Source: G963662655 sp963666875 (GTDB lineage Bacteria; Cloacimonadota; Cloacimonadia; Cloacimonadales; JAIOQZ01). From it: 64,000 nt of DNA. Under the pieces are notes generated by a model. It made no database searches. It saw nothing but the letters and a program-made list of their open reading frames with translations, and had not been told where the DNA came from. This document shows, piece by piece, positions 1-10,200 of the stretch (its first letter is position 1; every line of letters begins with the position of its first letter). The stretch covers positions 77,583-141,582 of the forward strand of contig CAXXPU010000015.1 in the NCBI GenBank assembly GCA_963666875.2, in the 5' to 3' direction. The translations under genes and the position numbers were made by a program.

Positions 1-134
1 ATGTTTTTCGGGATGACGATGGTGCCGCTTGCGACGCCCTGTCGGATGAATTCGGGATCGAGGTTTTCGACAGTGGCGATGTGCCGCATCTCGTCGGTGA
101 TGATCCCCTGTTTTGCGCTTTCTATCTGTGTCAT
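1..134 (-). CDS. thiC: ThiC, phosphomethylpyrimidine synthase (N-terminal fragment, runs off window)
   Basis: Only the first 44 codons are inside the window, starting at the ATG complement at 132-134 and running off position 1. The peptide begins MTQIESAKQGIITDEM and contains DPEFIRQGVASGTIVIP, which matches the conserved N-terminus of ThiC, the radical-SAM enzyme that converts aminoimidazole ribotide to hydroxymethylpyrimidine phosphate. It starts 2 bases after the thiE stop codon and is the third gene of a thi4-thiE-thiC unit lying downstream of a TPP riboswitch. The catalytic CxxCxxxxC cluster is outside the window. The family call rests on the N-terminal motif plus context. Confidence 0.88.
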   Translation of the reverse strand, partial: MTQIESAKQGIITDEMRHIATVENLDPEFIRQGVASGTIVIPKN

Positions 135-136
135 TG

Positions 137-754
137 TTACCTCTTTTTCTGGTTTGCGATCATATCCTGAAGCTGCCGGATCCGATCTCGCGGATCATCC
201 ACCTCCATCAGGTGCCGCACAACCGCGATGTTGTGCGCACCGGCTCCAAGTACTTCGGGAAGATTCTCCGGGAAGATGCCGCCGATCGCGATTACCGGTA
301 CGCTGGCGAGTAGCATCGCCTTGCGAAGGTTGTCTGTTCCCACAGCGGGATCGGGGATTGCCTTGGTCGGTGTAGGGAAGACGGGGCCGAATCCGATGTA
401 ATCGGGATTGCGTTTAAGCGCTTCTTCCGCCTGCGATATGGAGTGGGTCGAGAGCCCGATGATGCCGCCGAAGAGCTTGCGCGCGTCGTCGATGTCCATG
501 TCCGACTGACCGAGGTGCAAGCCGTCGGCATTACACAGCGTGGCAATATCCGGGCGGTCGTTGATGACGAACATCGTTTCTGTGTCACGTGTGATGCTGC
601 GGATTTCCCGCGCGATGGCGATCAACTCGTGGTCGGGGAGATCCTTCTCCCGCAGTTGCAGGATTCTCACGTCGCATTCGACGCAGGCTTCGGCAAAAGC
701 CCGGTGTCCGGCGCGCGGCGCGGTCATGATCGCGTATAGTCCAACGTCTCTCAT
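137..754 (-). CDS. thiE: ThiE, thiamine-phosphate synthase
   Basis: A 205-residue TIM-barrel protein, usual length for ThiE, which joins the pyrimidine and thiazole phosphates to make thiamine phosphate. Family motifs are present in order: QLREKD (about 33-38), FVINDR (about 62-67), ADGLHLGQ, GPVFPTPTK and AIGGI near the C-terminus. The start ATG overlaps the thi4 stop by four bases (ATGA), so the two are translationally coupled. thiC begins 2 bases after its stop. Control is expected through the TPP riboswitch upstream of thi4. Confidence 0.95.
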   Translation of the reverse strand: MRDVGLYAIMTAPRAGHRAFAEACVECDVRILQLREKDLPDHELIAIAREIRSITRDTETMFVINDRPDIATLCNADGLHLGQSDMDIDDARKLFGGIIGLSTHSISQAEEALKRNPDYIGFGPVFPTPTKAIPDPAVGTDNLRKAMLLASVPVIAIGGIFPENLPEVLGAGAHNIAVVRHLMEVDDPRDRIRQLQDMIANQKKR

Positions 755-1527
755 GATTGCTTTTCGATCGATTTCCGCATGATCTTCGCTGCCTTCTTGC
801 CGGACAGCAGCATGCCGCCGAAGATCGGTCCCATGCGGAACGCACCGTGGACGCCGTTCGCCGCCATGCCGCTGACGAACAACCCCGGGAAGATTTCGCG
901 CGTGTTCTCGACGGTCGCCTTTTCACCTTCGCCGACCGCCAGAGAGCGCTCGCCCATGACCGCGCCGGTCTCGGTGCCGAGTTTCACGCCATTTTTCTGC
1001 GCCAGGATGTTCGCGATCTCGCACGGGTGACCTGTGCCGTCCAGGACGGTTTTCGCCATGATCACCATCGGATCGACGTGCATGCCGAGGTGCGACACCG
1101 GCGTCCAGTTGATGACCAGTCCGCTGACCTTCTCGTTGAGGAATACGACGTCCTCGATGGCAACACCGTTGAAGATGGTTACGCCGGCTTTTTTCGCGTG
1201 GTAGATGAGTGCAGCGGTGGCTTCCACGGAGTCGGCGGTGTAGTAGCCGTCCTGATACAACTCGTACGAGATACCGTATTCGTCCAGGATGTGGATGGCT
1301 TCCTGCTGCACCACGATCTGGTTGAACAGCATAGCGCCGCCCCACATACCGCCGCCGGGCGCGAGTTTCTTTTCGAACAGCGCGACCTTTCTGCCGCTTC
1401 TCGCGAGCGTTTCCGCGCAGACGAGTCCGGACGGACCACCGCCCACGATGGCAGCGTCGATATTAAGCGCGTCACGCATTTTCTTGAAAAAGGTTTCCAG
1501 AATTGCTTGTGAAACCAGTTGTTCCAT
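751..1527 (-). CDS. thi4: Thi4-family thiazole synthase, His-type (sulfide-using)
   Basis: A 258-residue FAD/NAD-binding protein of the Thi4 family, which makes the thiamine thiazole from NAD and glycine. The Rossmann motif VGGGPSG lies at about 28-34, followed by FEKKLAPGGGMWGG. At the position where yeast Thi4 has its sacrificial cysteine, this protein has His150 in the segment GMHVDP. Archaeal Thi4 proteins with histidine there are known to use free sulfide catalytically rather than destroying themselves, so this copy is inferred to be of that type. The start has a purine-rich site (AAGGGGGAAC) just upstream. First gene of thi4-thiE-thiC, directly after the TPP riboswitch. Using Thi4 in place of ThiG/ThiH/ThiS fits an anaerobe. 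Confidence 0.93.
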   Translation of the reverse strand: MEQLVSQAILETFFKKMRDALNIDAAIVGGGPSGLVCAETLARSGRKVALFEKKLAPGGGMWGGAMLFNQIVVQQEAIHILDEYGISYELYQDGYYTADSVEATAALIYHAKKAGVTIFNGVAIEDVVFLNEKVSGLVINWTPVSHLGMHVDPMVIMAKTVLDGTGHPCEIANILAQKNGVKLGTETGAVMGERSLAVGEGEKATVENTREIFPGLFVSGMAANGVHGAFRMGPIFGGMLLSGKKAAKIMRKSIEKQS

Positions 1528-1589
1528 TGTTCCCCCTTTGTGGTTACTCGTGAGTCGGTTGGATCGAAGGGGGGAGAATTTTTAAAGCA

Positions 1590-1676
1590 GTAGCTTGACT
1601 CCCTACGCCGGCATTACCCGGATCAGGTTCTTAGGGTCTAATCTCAGCCGCTACGAGCACCCCTGATACTTGAGGA
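1590..1676 (-). promoter_or_regulatory. TPP riboswitch (thi element)
   Basis: Read on the minus strand the segment has the conserved thi-box blocks in order: AGGGGTGC, GGCTGAGA, then AACCTGATCCGGGTAATGCC and GCGTAGGGAG. This is the standard arrangement of the thiamine-pyrophosphate aptamer. It ends about 60 bases before the thi4 start, so it should switch off thi4-thiE-thiC when TPP is abundant. I could not identify a clear terminator hairpin between aptamer and start codon, so control may be at translation initiation. Exact ends are approximate. Confidence 0.95.
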
Positions 1677-1842
1677 CAATTCTGCCGACGGGGTGGTTTG
1701 CGTCAATGGAAAAGATTTAGAGAAAGGAGACAGGTGATTGCTCTCCCCTGGATACGCAGACGTTCCCATCTGCATTTCCCGATGTCCCTGTTTTAAAATT
1801 TCAGAATCGCTTCTTGTTTTGATATATTGCCAACCATTCTGC
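1677..1842. other. Intergenic, with short palindrome
   Basis: No gene seen between the riboswitch and the end of the patatin gene. It contains a small hairpin, GCAGA...TCTGC at 1756-1773, of the same style (cagacgt..c..tctg) as one at 38474-38491, so it may be a copy of a dispersed short repeat. Confidence 0.4.
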
Positions 1843-4107
1843 TTATAATTCGCTGCCTATCAGGACGTACCATTCCATCACGCCCGTTTCGGATGTGCTG
1901 TCCATCATGATGAACTCGACCGGGCCGATCGGCGTCCTGGCGCCTGCGCTGATACCGTAGCCGAGGATATACTGGTCGGCATCGTTCAGGAGATGTGTAT
2001 AATCGCCGCATACTTTTCCAGCGCCAGCACGAGCGGAAAGGAAGATGTTCTTGAAGATCTCGTAGCGCAGTCCCAGATCGAACGAGAGCGCGCTCCTGCC
2101 GTTTTTATGCATCCAGTCCAGCCCAAGCATGGGTATAAATCTCGAATCCTCGTTATGCTGCCCGCCCATAAAGAACTCGAACTCGTCCGGAATACGGTCT
2201 CCGACCACGCCACCGCTATATCCATTGATCAGAAATGCCCATCGATCCCGTATCGGAATGATATTACGAGTCTTTCCATAGTAGCGCTTGAAGTGATAGG
2301 TGATCTCGTCCGAAACACCGGAGTACGATGTCGTACCGTAGTAACCCCGCGCCTCGATGTAGAAACTCATTCCCCGCCGGGGGAAGACGGAACGATCGTA
2401 GGTGTCCGCGGTGAGGAATCCGATGTAATCGACGAATGTGGATGAGATCTCGTCCGGGAAAATTGCGACTGTCCGTGCTTTCAGATCCATTTCCGATTGA
2501 AACAGCTCGAGTCCCAGACCTGCCGTGATGCTGTTGTCGTTGACCGTCTGAACCGTGATCTGCTGTCCACCCATTTCATAATCGTAGAATGCGAGGCGCT
2601 GTCCATCATCGTCATAGAGCCAGATATCCATCGCTTCGCCATAGACAGATCCCTTTAAGCCCAGACCCGGTTCCCAGCCTGGATAGTAGAAGTATTCGGC
2701 GCTCCAGGCATAGTTCTCGCTGAGCTTGAGATCCAGCGACAAGCGCGATCCGTCCAGCATGAGATTCTTGAATGTCATGTTGAGCATGAGCGCTGCCTTG
2801 AGGTCGCTGTTGTAGTTTACGCCGACACGCAACTGTCCGATCTTGCGTTCCACCGCCTTGATGACGAGTTCGACCCCGTCTTCCGCCGGTGCAAGCCTGT
2901 AATTGACCAGATCGAAGTACTGCGTGCCGTAGAGTCGATCGATGGCTATCTCAAGATCCTGGGTAGTGACCCAGGTACCTGGATCGACCTGAAGTCGCGC
3001 GAGGACGACCTTGCTCGATATTCGCTGCAATCCCTCCGTGCGGATCGACGAGATATAGATGGCGTCCGGCATGACGAGCTTCTCGGGAGCCGGCGGCTTC
3101 GGATATTGATTCTGCTGTTCTGCGATAGCCAGAAGTTCATCGTAATGACCAAGTGTAGCGCCGATACCCTTGGAAACAAACTCGTCCGACTTCTCGAAAT
3201 CGAGGAAGTCGTATCCACTCAGGTCGGGTTCGATATAGACATCGACATACGGGCGCTGTTCTCCCAGACATTTGATGCTGTGAAAGGAAATCGTCTGAGT
3301 AAGGATTTGCAAGAGCGAATCGAGTTCGTCTTCATCCGCGAGATTTCCGCCCACATCGATCGCGATGATGATGTCCGCGCCCATCGCACTTGCGTACGAT
3401 GCGGGGAGATTGCACGACAAGCCGCCATCGACCAGCGTTTTTCCGTCCAGCTTGAATGGAATGAACATGGAGGGAATCGACATGCTGGCTCGCATTGCAT
3501 CCGGAAGGTATCCCTTGTCCAGCATCACCGGTTCGCCGGTCTCGATATTTGTCGCGATGCAGAGGAAAGGAATTGGCAGATCATTGAAATCGGTGATATG
3601 GTGGGCGGAAACAGTAAGGCGTGTCAGCATTTCGTACAATTTCTGTCCGCTGAGCAGCCCTTTCGGCAGATTGATCTCGAAGCCCTCGATCGGAAACGCG
3701 AAGGGATAAACCGCATCGGTGGATTTCTCTTCGAAAGGAATACTGGATCGCGGTATCTGATCACTCAGAATCGCGTCCCAGTCGATCTCGTACGAGAGCT
3801 GTTCCAACTGGTATGGATCGTATCCGATGGCGTAGAGTCCTGCGATGATCGCACCCATGCTGGTGCCGGTGATGTAGTCGGGCCTGATGCCGATCTCTTC
3901 CAGCGCTTGCAATGCTCCGATATGCGCAAGCCCGAGCGCGCCGCCGCCACTGAGAACGACACCGATGCGCGGTCGATCATTCTCGACCTGACCTCTCTTC
4001 GGTTCTCGGAATCGTTCCAACAATCTGATTGTATCGTGCGCCGTTTCCGCTGCGAGCGCTGCGAACACAAGTAACAGGAGAACGATCGCCCATTTCGATT
4101 TCATCAT
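1843..4107 (-). CDS. Patatin-like phospholipase with POTRA and BamA-type barrel (type Vd autotransporter-like), copy A
   Basis: A 754-residue protein: signal peptide (about 1-20), patatin domain (about 46-330), one POTRA-like segment (about 350-420) and a C-terminal surface-antigen beta-barrel. Patatin motifs are intact: oxyanion loop SGGGALG (53-59), nucleophile elbow GTSMG with Ser83, and DGG with Asp227, so the Ser-Asp dyad is present. This architecture matches PlpD/FplA-type outer-membrane phospholipases, in which the barrel carries the lipase to the surface. It starts 5 bases after the stop of a paralogue (4113-6413) and is the third gene of a TPR-patatin-patatin operon. ATGATG gives two possible starts one codon apart. 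The lipid substrate is not predictable. Confidence 0.9.
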   Translation of the reverse strand: MMKSKWAIVLLLLVFAALAAETAHDTIRLLERFREPKRGQVENDRPRIGVVLSGGGALGLAHIGALQALEEIGIRPDYITGTSMGAIIAGLYAIGYDPYQLEQLSYEIDWDAILSDQIPRSSIPFEEKSTDAVYPFAFPIEGFEINLPKGLLSGQKLYEMLTRLTVSAHHITDFNDLPIPFLCIATNIETGEPVMLDKGYLPDAMRASMSIPSMFIPFKLDGKTLVDGGLSCNLPASYASAMGADIIIAIDVGGNLADEDELDSLLQILTQTISFHSIKCLGEQRPYVDVYIEPDLSGYDFLDFEKSDEFVSKGIGATLGHYDELLAIAEQQNQYPKPPAPEKLVMPDAIYISSIRTEGLQRISSKVVLARLQVDPGTWVTTQDLEIAIDRLYGTQYFDLVNYRLAPAEDGVELVIKAVERKIGQLRVGVNYNSDLKAALMLNMTFKNLMLDGSRLSLDLKLSENYAWSAEYFYYPGWEPGLGLKGSVYGEAMDIWLYDDDGQRLAFYDYEMGGQQITVQTVNDNSITAGLGLELFQSEMDLKARTVAIFPDEISSTFVDYIGFLTADTYDRSVFPRRGMSFYIEARGYYGTTSYSGVSDEITYHFKRYYGKTRNIIPIRDRWAFLINGYSGGVVGDRIPDEFEFFMGGQHNEDSRFIPMLGLDWMHKNGRSALSFDLGLRYEIFKNIFLSARAGAGKVCGDYTHLLNDADQYILGYGISAGARTPIGPVEFIMMDSTSETGVMEWYVLIGSEL

Positions 4108-4112
4108 TACTC

Positions 4113-6413
4113 TCAGAATTTATAGCCGATACTCACGTATGAGATACCGTCTTCGTTCACATTGCCCGTCATCCATGTGTATTCGACCGGGCCCACCGGA
4201 GTATCGACGGCGATCGTGAAACCGTATCCCCACAGGTAATGTTTCTTGTACCAAAGTTTATCGTGCTCATCCGCGACCTTGCCCAATCCCGCGGTGGCAA
4301 TCACATATACATCGTCCATAACCTCGTACTGGAAAGATGACATGGCGGACAGGACATTCGGGCCCAGCTTCTGCATCTCGTGCAGTCCGATCAGCGGAAC
4401 GAAACGCGTGTCCCGGTAAAATTTCATCCCGCCGAGTTGAAACACATACTCCGGAAACATGCTGTCGTAATTCTGAAGGAAACCGTAGTAACCACGCAAC
4501 TGAAGCGCGGTCTTTTTCCACAACGGGAACGCACGGTAACCACGAAAATAGAAGCGCTGAAAAGAATCTCTCTGTTCGTAACAACTGCCATTTGTGTCGG
4601 TGATTTCGAATTCTCCCGAGCAGCTCCGGAATTCGAAGTAGTAGTCTTTCCCTTCACGTGGATAATTCAGTTCTTCCAGTGTATCGATTTCGAAATTGGC
4701 AAAATAATCGAACAACACACCTTCCGTTTTCTCGGCTTCAATTACTGCGGAGCTGTTGCGCAAATTCAGTCGTGAAGCCCGGATTTCACCTCCGACACCC
4801 AGCGATATAGTATTATCTAAAAGGGTTTCCGCCATCAGCGTGATCGCTCCCTGATAGTAATCCCAATACGTTTCTCTTTCATTATTCACCCCATACGTCC
4901 AGATGTCCATCTTCTCTTCCCAATAACCGAGTTCGAAGCCGACGCCAGGGTGACGCCCGGTCAGCAGATAGTAACGAAGATCCCAGCCATACTGGTCGCC
5001 CAGCTTGATGTTTGCGGACAGCTTGCTGCCTTCGAGAAGGAGATTACGGAAAGTGCCGTTGAAAAGGAGTGCGGATTTGCTGACATTGTCGTAATGCAGA
5101 CCGACCTTGAAGAGGTTTGCGCTGCGCTCCATGACCCGCACGATCAATTTAACACCACCGGCCACAGGTTCCAGACGATACATCGCGAGGTCGAAATACT
5201 CGCTTCCGTATAGGCGCTCGATCGCGTACTGTATCTCGTCGGGTTTTACCCAGCGTCCTTTCGGTATCGTCAGCTTGCTGTAAACCAGATCGCGCGATAC
5301 GTTCTTCAGACCTTCGATCCCGATTTCGACGATGTAAAGTGAGTCGATCGCCGTTTTAGGCTCGGGCGGATCGACCTGTATATACTGGCTCATGTATTCG
5401 CTCAGCGCTTTGAGTTCGTCCATGCGATCCTTCGCAGCGCGATAACCAGCCGCGATCAGGGAATCGGCGGCATCGAAATCGAGGATGCCGTAGTCGCCGG
5501 TGTCCGGCGCGATGTAGATATCGACCATCTTCTTCTGTTCGGCTGTGCTTTTATAGCCGGCGAAGCTGATCGCCTGACTGAGAATGTTGATGATGCTCTT
5601 GAGTTTGTCACGCTTTGCCGGTGTGCTGGCGACATTGACGCCGATGATGATATCCGCGCCCATATCGAGCACGTCTGATACGGGGAAGTTGCGCACCAGT
5701 CCGCCATCGACCAGCAGTCTGCCGTCGATCTCGAACGGGATGAACATGGAGGGTATGGACATGCTGGCGCGGATTGCGTCGGGCAGGTAGCCGTGATCCA
5801 GCACGACCGCCTCGCCGGTTTCGATATCGGTCGCGATACAGCGGAAGGGGATGGGAAGCTTGTTGAAGTCTTGAATATGATGAATCGACATGGTCAACTG
5901 CGAGAGATAGGCATAGAAATTCTGCCCGGCGACGAGTCCCGAGGGAAGGGATATTTCCAGTCCCCGGATCGGAAACGACAGCGGATATCGATCGTAATCG
6001 GATTTCTCTTCGAAGGATATCTGGTTTCGTGGAATCTTGTCCATCAGGAGCGTGTTCCAATCCTGATGCGCGACCATCTCCTCGATCTGTTTCGAATCGT
6101 ATCCCACCGAGTAGAGGCAACCCATGATGCTTCCCATGCTGGTCCCGGTGATGAAATCGACCTTGATGCCGGCCTCTTCCAGCGCCCTCAGCGCCCCGAT
6201 GTGGCTTAGACCCAACGCGCCGCCGCCGCTGAGAACCAGTCCGATGCGCGGACGCCGCTGGAGCGTGTCCAGCTTCGTGTGTTTCAGGTGCTCGAGGATC
6301 TGGTCGCCGTAATGCGGAAACAGCAGGCTGTCGGGAATACCTTCGATTGCCGAAAGGGTGAAAACCGCAATCAGGAACGTAATCAGTACGACAGCTTTGC
6401 TCCTGGATATCAT
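4113..6413 (-). CDS. Patatin-like phospholipase with POTRA and BamA-type barrel, copy B
   Basis: A 766-residue paralogue of the next gene with the same layout: signal peptide, patatin domain, POTRA-like segment and C-terminal barrel ending in a terminal Phe (GYKF), the usual last residue of BAM-inserted barrels. The nucleophile motif GTSMG has Ser92 and the DGG motif has Asp236, and the glycine-rich loop SGGGALG is at about 62-68. The reading frame is open a further 30 codons upstream, but those codons are basic and overlap the TPR gene. The ATG at 6411-6413 gives a proper signal peptide and lies 4 bases after the TPR gene stop, so I chose it. Two such genes in tandem look like a duplication followed by divergence, strongest in the barrel. 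Confidence 0.9.
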   Translation of the reverse strand: MISRSKAVVLITFLIAVFTLSAIEGIPDSLLFPHYGDQILEHLKHTKLDTLQRRPRIGLVLSGGGALGLSHIGALRALEEAGIKVDFITGTSMGSIMGCLYSVGYDSKQIEEMVAHQDWNTLLMDKIPRNQISFEEKSDYDRYPLSFPIRGLEISLPSGLVAGQNFYAYLSQLTMSIHHIQDFNKLPIPFRCIATDIETGEAVVLDHGYLPDAIRASMSIPSMFIPFEIDGRLLVDGGLVRNFPVSDVLDMGADIIIGVNVASTPAKRDKLKSIINILSQAISFAGYKSTAEQKKMVDIYIAPDTGDYGILDFDAADSLIAAGYRAAKDRMDELKALSEYMSQYIQVDPPEPKTAIDSLYIVEIGIEGLKNVSRDLVYSKLTIPKGRWVKPDEIQYAIERLYGSEYFDLAMYRLEPVAGGVKLIVRVMERSANLFKVGLHYDNVSKSALLFNGTFRNLLLEGSKLSANIKLGDQYGWDLRYYLLTGRHPGVGFELGYWEEKMDIWTYGVNNERETYWDYYQGAITLMAETLLDNTISLGVGGEIRASRLNLRNSSAVIEAEKTEGVLFDYFANFEIDTLEELNYPREGKDYYFEFRSCSGEFEITDTNGSCYEQRDSFQRFYFRGYRAFPLWKKTALQLRGYYGFLQNYDSMFPEYVFQLGGMKFYRDTRFVPLIGLHEMQKLGPNVLSAMSSFQYEVMDDVYVIATAGLGKVADEHDKLWYKKHYLWGYGFTIAVDTPVGPVEYTWMTGNVNEDGISYVSIGYKF

Positions 6414-6417
6414 GCTT

Positions 6418-7062
6418 TTATTCCTTTGGATAACGCTCGAGGAAATCGATCGCCTCGCGCAATCCCTGGTTCGCCGCCTCTTCGACCATCGCGTAGCCCT
6501 CATCCTTCCTGCCGAGCTGGATATAGACCACGCCCAGCGCGGACGTCGCCTGGATATGAGATTTATCGATCGCGAGGGCTTCTTCCAGATGACTCTGTGC
6601 CTGTGAAAGGTTGTTTTGACCGAGTTCGATCAGTCCCATGCTGTAATACGCCTGGGCATTGGTCGAATCGATCTCGGTGGCGCGTTTGAACGACCGCAGC
6701 GCGCTGCCTGTATCCTGCTTGTGATAGTAGGTGACCGCCAGGTCGAACCACGTATCCGCGTCATCGGGGGTCTTTTCGAGCTGATTCTTGAAGTGGTTCA
6801 GCGCCTGATCGTAATTCTGTAGTTTCTGATAGCAGAGTCCGATGTTGTATTCGATGCCAGGGTGTTCGGGATTGAGTTCACGCACCTTTTCGAACGCCAG
6901 AATCGAGCCCTGGTAATCGCCAGCCTGGAAATGCTCGACCGCCTCCGCAAACTGCTGCTTTGCCTGCGCGATCTGAGGATCCTCTTCCCTTCGATACGTC
7001 TCTTTCGCCAGCAGCATTCCCGTGATCGAAAGTATCGCAATGACAATGTATAACGGCTTCAT
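6418..7062 (-). CDS. Exported TPR protein
   Basis: A 214-residue protein with an N-terminal hydrophobic signal (MKPLYIVIAILSITGMLLA) followed by about five tetratricopeptide repeats, for example the units around NPEHPGIEYNIGLCYQ and DSTNAQAYYSMGLIEL. The frame is open for 23 more codons upstream, but the ATG at 7060-7062 is preceded by GAAGGACT and starts a clean signal peptide. TPR domains are protein-protein scaffolds, and no enzyme domain is present. As first gene of the operon with two barrel-patatin proteins it could assist their periplasmic passage or assembly, as TPR proteins do for other outer-membrane systems. That role is inference from position only. Confidence 0.85.
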   Translation of the reverse strand: MKPLYIVIAILSITGMLLAKETYRREEDPQIAQAKQQFAEAVEHFQAGDYQGSILAFEKVRELNPEHPGIEYNIGLCYQKLQNYDQALNHFKNQLEKTPDDADTWFDLAVTYYHKQDTGSALRSFKRATEIDSTNAQAYYSMGLIELGQNNLSQAQSHLEEALAIDKSHIQATSALGVVYIQLGRKDEGYAMVEEAANQGLREAIDFLERYPKE

Positions 7063-7177
7063 GACAAGTCCTTCGGATATTTCATCCCAGTTTTGAGGAA
7101 GGTTCAAGTTTGTCAATGAATGTGATTTCACTTGACAGAGAAACGCGATTTCGGATGGATGATACGGAATCTTACGT

Positions 7178-7253
7178 GGGGCTATAGCTCAGTTGGGAGA
7201 GCGCATCGTTCGCAATGATGAGGCCAGGGGTTCGAATCCCCTTAGCTCCACCA
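7178..7253 (+). tRNA. tRNA-Ala (anticodon CGC)
   Basis: A full cloverleaf can be drawn. The acceptor stem GGGGCTA pairs with TAGCTCC and includes the G3-U70 wobble pair that marks alanine tRNAs. The D arm is GCTC/GAGC and the anticodon loop TTCGCAA has CGC at 7211-7213. The T arm AGGGG/CCCCT encloses TTCGAAT. The mature end at 7250 is followed by an encoded CCA (7251-7253). It is the only plus-strand gene in this stretch. A TTGACA at 7132-7137 could be its -35 box, but I see no good -10 at normal spacing. A short T run follows the CCA. Confidence 0.97.
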
Positions 7254-7261
7254 TTTTTGAT

Positions 7262-10200
7262 CTATTCGAAATATACCGCCTTGATCAGGAAGAACTTCTT
7301 CGATTCGATATCACCGGTAAATGCCCACGATACCCGTCCATCTGCTTCCGAGAAGCTACCTTCACCCGATACGTCGATGATCGCCTCAGACGGGATATCG
7401 CCCGCATAGACTCGATACGACGAAGCGTCAGCAATGGCGTCCCACGAGATCACAACCTCGCTGCCGTCGTTTTCCAGCGCGATGTTGGCCGGTAACTCCA
7501 GCGCTGAATCACCTACATAGAGCGTTACGGGAATTGCGGAATGAATGAATCTCCCATCAGATACGACGATATTCGCGTTGTATTCGCCATTCTCGAGCCC
7601 GGAAGCATCCAGCATCACATCAATCTGACTCGTGTCGTACGGTTCGATTGTTCCTGATGTTGGATTTGCGGTTATCCATGAAGCATCTGAACCAATATTT
7701 TCGATCTCAATGATACCGGTTGATACATGCGGTTCATTACCGTACACGTCACCGTCAAGTTGATAAGATATTGCTATATCGCCTGTGTAATCCGGGTCAA
7801 TGCTGATATTGATTGCGGTATTGGCTATTTCACCACCATGGATTAAACCCCATCCATTGCTCGTCTCCCCATGCCAGTTGACTTCAACACCATTTCCGGT
7901 TGTCCCGTCATATTCAAGATCACCACCGGAACCGCCAACGAAATTGGATGCTAAATAGATCGTTACCCCTTCCGGCAGATCAATCATGATATTTTCGAGC
8001 CATTCGTTGTCATCGCTGGCATTATAGGCTGTTAGATGCCAGGTTGCGGCTTCCCCGGGAAGGAACGTTGATTCGCTACATTCCATATATGAGCCTTCAA
8101 TTGAACGAATCTCATTTTCTTCGGCTCTATTAAGGAAATCCAAATTGTAGTTTACAAGTGTATTTCCTAAATTGGTAAGTATCAATGGCACCGTTTGAGT
8201 TTGTTCTTGCACCAGATATAACTCGAAGGAATCTGGGTCAACATCGACACTCGAATCAATATCCATTTCAACATTGTATTCGATGACTGGAAAATCCGCA
8301 TCATTACTTACGATTCGCAGGATTGTTTCATAATGTCCAGCTTCGATCATTAAATGCTCGGTGCTGAAGACAATTTCGATGTCCTCAATCGGTTCTCCAT
8401 CGTTTATTTTACTCGTAACTGTTGTTGAGGTTCCATTAAGTAAAACCCAGTTAAATTCTGAAGAAGGTGTCAATGTGACAGTGTAATACAAAGGAGTACT
8501 ACCCGTATTTCCGATACTTAATATCTGGATTTCAGTTTCATAGGGATCAAGATTCGTAGAGAATATATGCTGCGAACCGGGGCCCGCATCAATATGTGCG
8601 TCGCCTGATGGTAGTCCCTGGTTTTCGTAAGCGCCAATATCGATCGATGATCCATATAATCGTGGACTACCAGTAATATCATATTGTGGAAGATAGAGAT
8701 CCAGTGAATCTGGTGTGCCGGCATCGATGCAGGTGGAAGTGGATGCAAGAGATAAATCGTTGGGAGCATCAACTAATTGAGGGTCCATGAAGATGTTTCC
8801 ATATATATCACAAGGCACACCATTTGCATTCACGGAATTGATAATTCCGTATGCGTGGTTTGTTGAAGAGTAGGTGTAGCCATGAATACAATTATTGCGT
8901 GAAATATCCCAATAAACCGACTCAAAACCAAATTCTATATGCTTCTCATTATCGCCATGGAATACACAATTTGAGAAACCACCCCACCAATCCCCTCCAA
9001 ATTCATCATGATCGTAGAATGTGCAATTGTAATAATTCGGACTAACAATATTCCTATAACCAAAAGCTAATCCAATAAATACTGAATTCTTGAAGTATGT
9101 TCTCCCAGAATTACCATGAAAATCAGGGCCATTAAACTCTATTCCTTGCAAATTCGAGAAATAGCAGTTATTTACCTCCAGTACAGAATAATTCGAATAA
9201 ATACTACAGTAAGAAGTAGCAGTATCCATAGTATTGCTCTGAAAAAAGCACCTGTCGAGAACTAATGAGTCCGGGAAGTTCAACGGATATGGCTGATAGC
9301 TATAAATCGCTTGAATTAATCCTGTATTATCTATAAATTCACAATTAAAAAGATCCATCCTGCTTGTTTTTTTAGTTATGGCAGATCCAATTCCATCTAT
9401 TCCAGAGGTATTCCCGCCCCGGATCGTCATATTCTTCAGTGCAACATAGTTTTTATCGCTGATATAGAATCCGCTGCGGGGAGTTTCTGCGCTGCCTTCG
9501 ATATCGATGATGGTCTCTTCGCGGGTCGTGCTGCCTTCGATGATGATGTAGTCCATTGGCGTGATGGGGAAGCTTTCGCCGGTGGTGGAAGGTGCGTAGG
9601 TTCCCGGCGCGAGGTGGATGGTGACGATATTGTTTTCGGTGGCGTAGATATCCCGATAGGCTCTGGAGATGTGCTGGAAGGGGAGCATTTGCGTCGAGCC
9701 GATGTTGTTGTCGTCACCGTAAACCGAGATGTAGGCGTCGGAAATAATGGCTTCGCGATCGCCGCTGCCGTAGAGGAACGATGATTCGCCGTCGGTGTAT
9801 GCCCAGAATTCGGGGACATCCTGATAGACCGTGCTATAGACGTCGAAGTGGCAGTGTTCCGCTTTCAGGACATCGGTTGCGCCTTCGATGAAGATGGTTC
9901 TGCCGTAACCGGCGACGTTCTGGTAGAACACGTTGGTTCCGGGATTGAACTGAAGATTCCAGATGCCTGCATTCTCGATATCGCCACCGAAGTTGGGATG
10001 TCCGTTGAGCGCGTATGCGCCGCCGCCTTCATCGACTCCCTGATTGTCTTTGACCTTGTTGCCGGTGATAATCGGATTCAGCCCTTCGATGTAGAATCCG
10101 CCGCCGAGTTTTTTGTCCAGCGATGCGTTGAATGTTCCTGAACCTCCCTGAATGGTCAGACCGTAGATGTAGGGCACGGCATCGGGATTGCTTCCTGCCA

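Noticed and set aside
3106..4074. 322-codon plus-strand frame opposite the patatin gene; similar long antisense frames at 19134-20255, 35901-36959, 40161-41123 and 61035-62024
   Set aside because: All are shadows of well-supported genes, with low-complexity, Asp/His/Arg-rich products and no recognisable motif.
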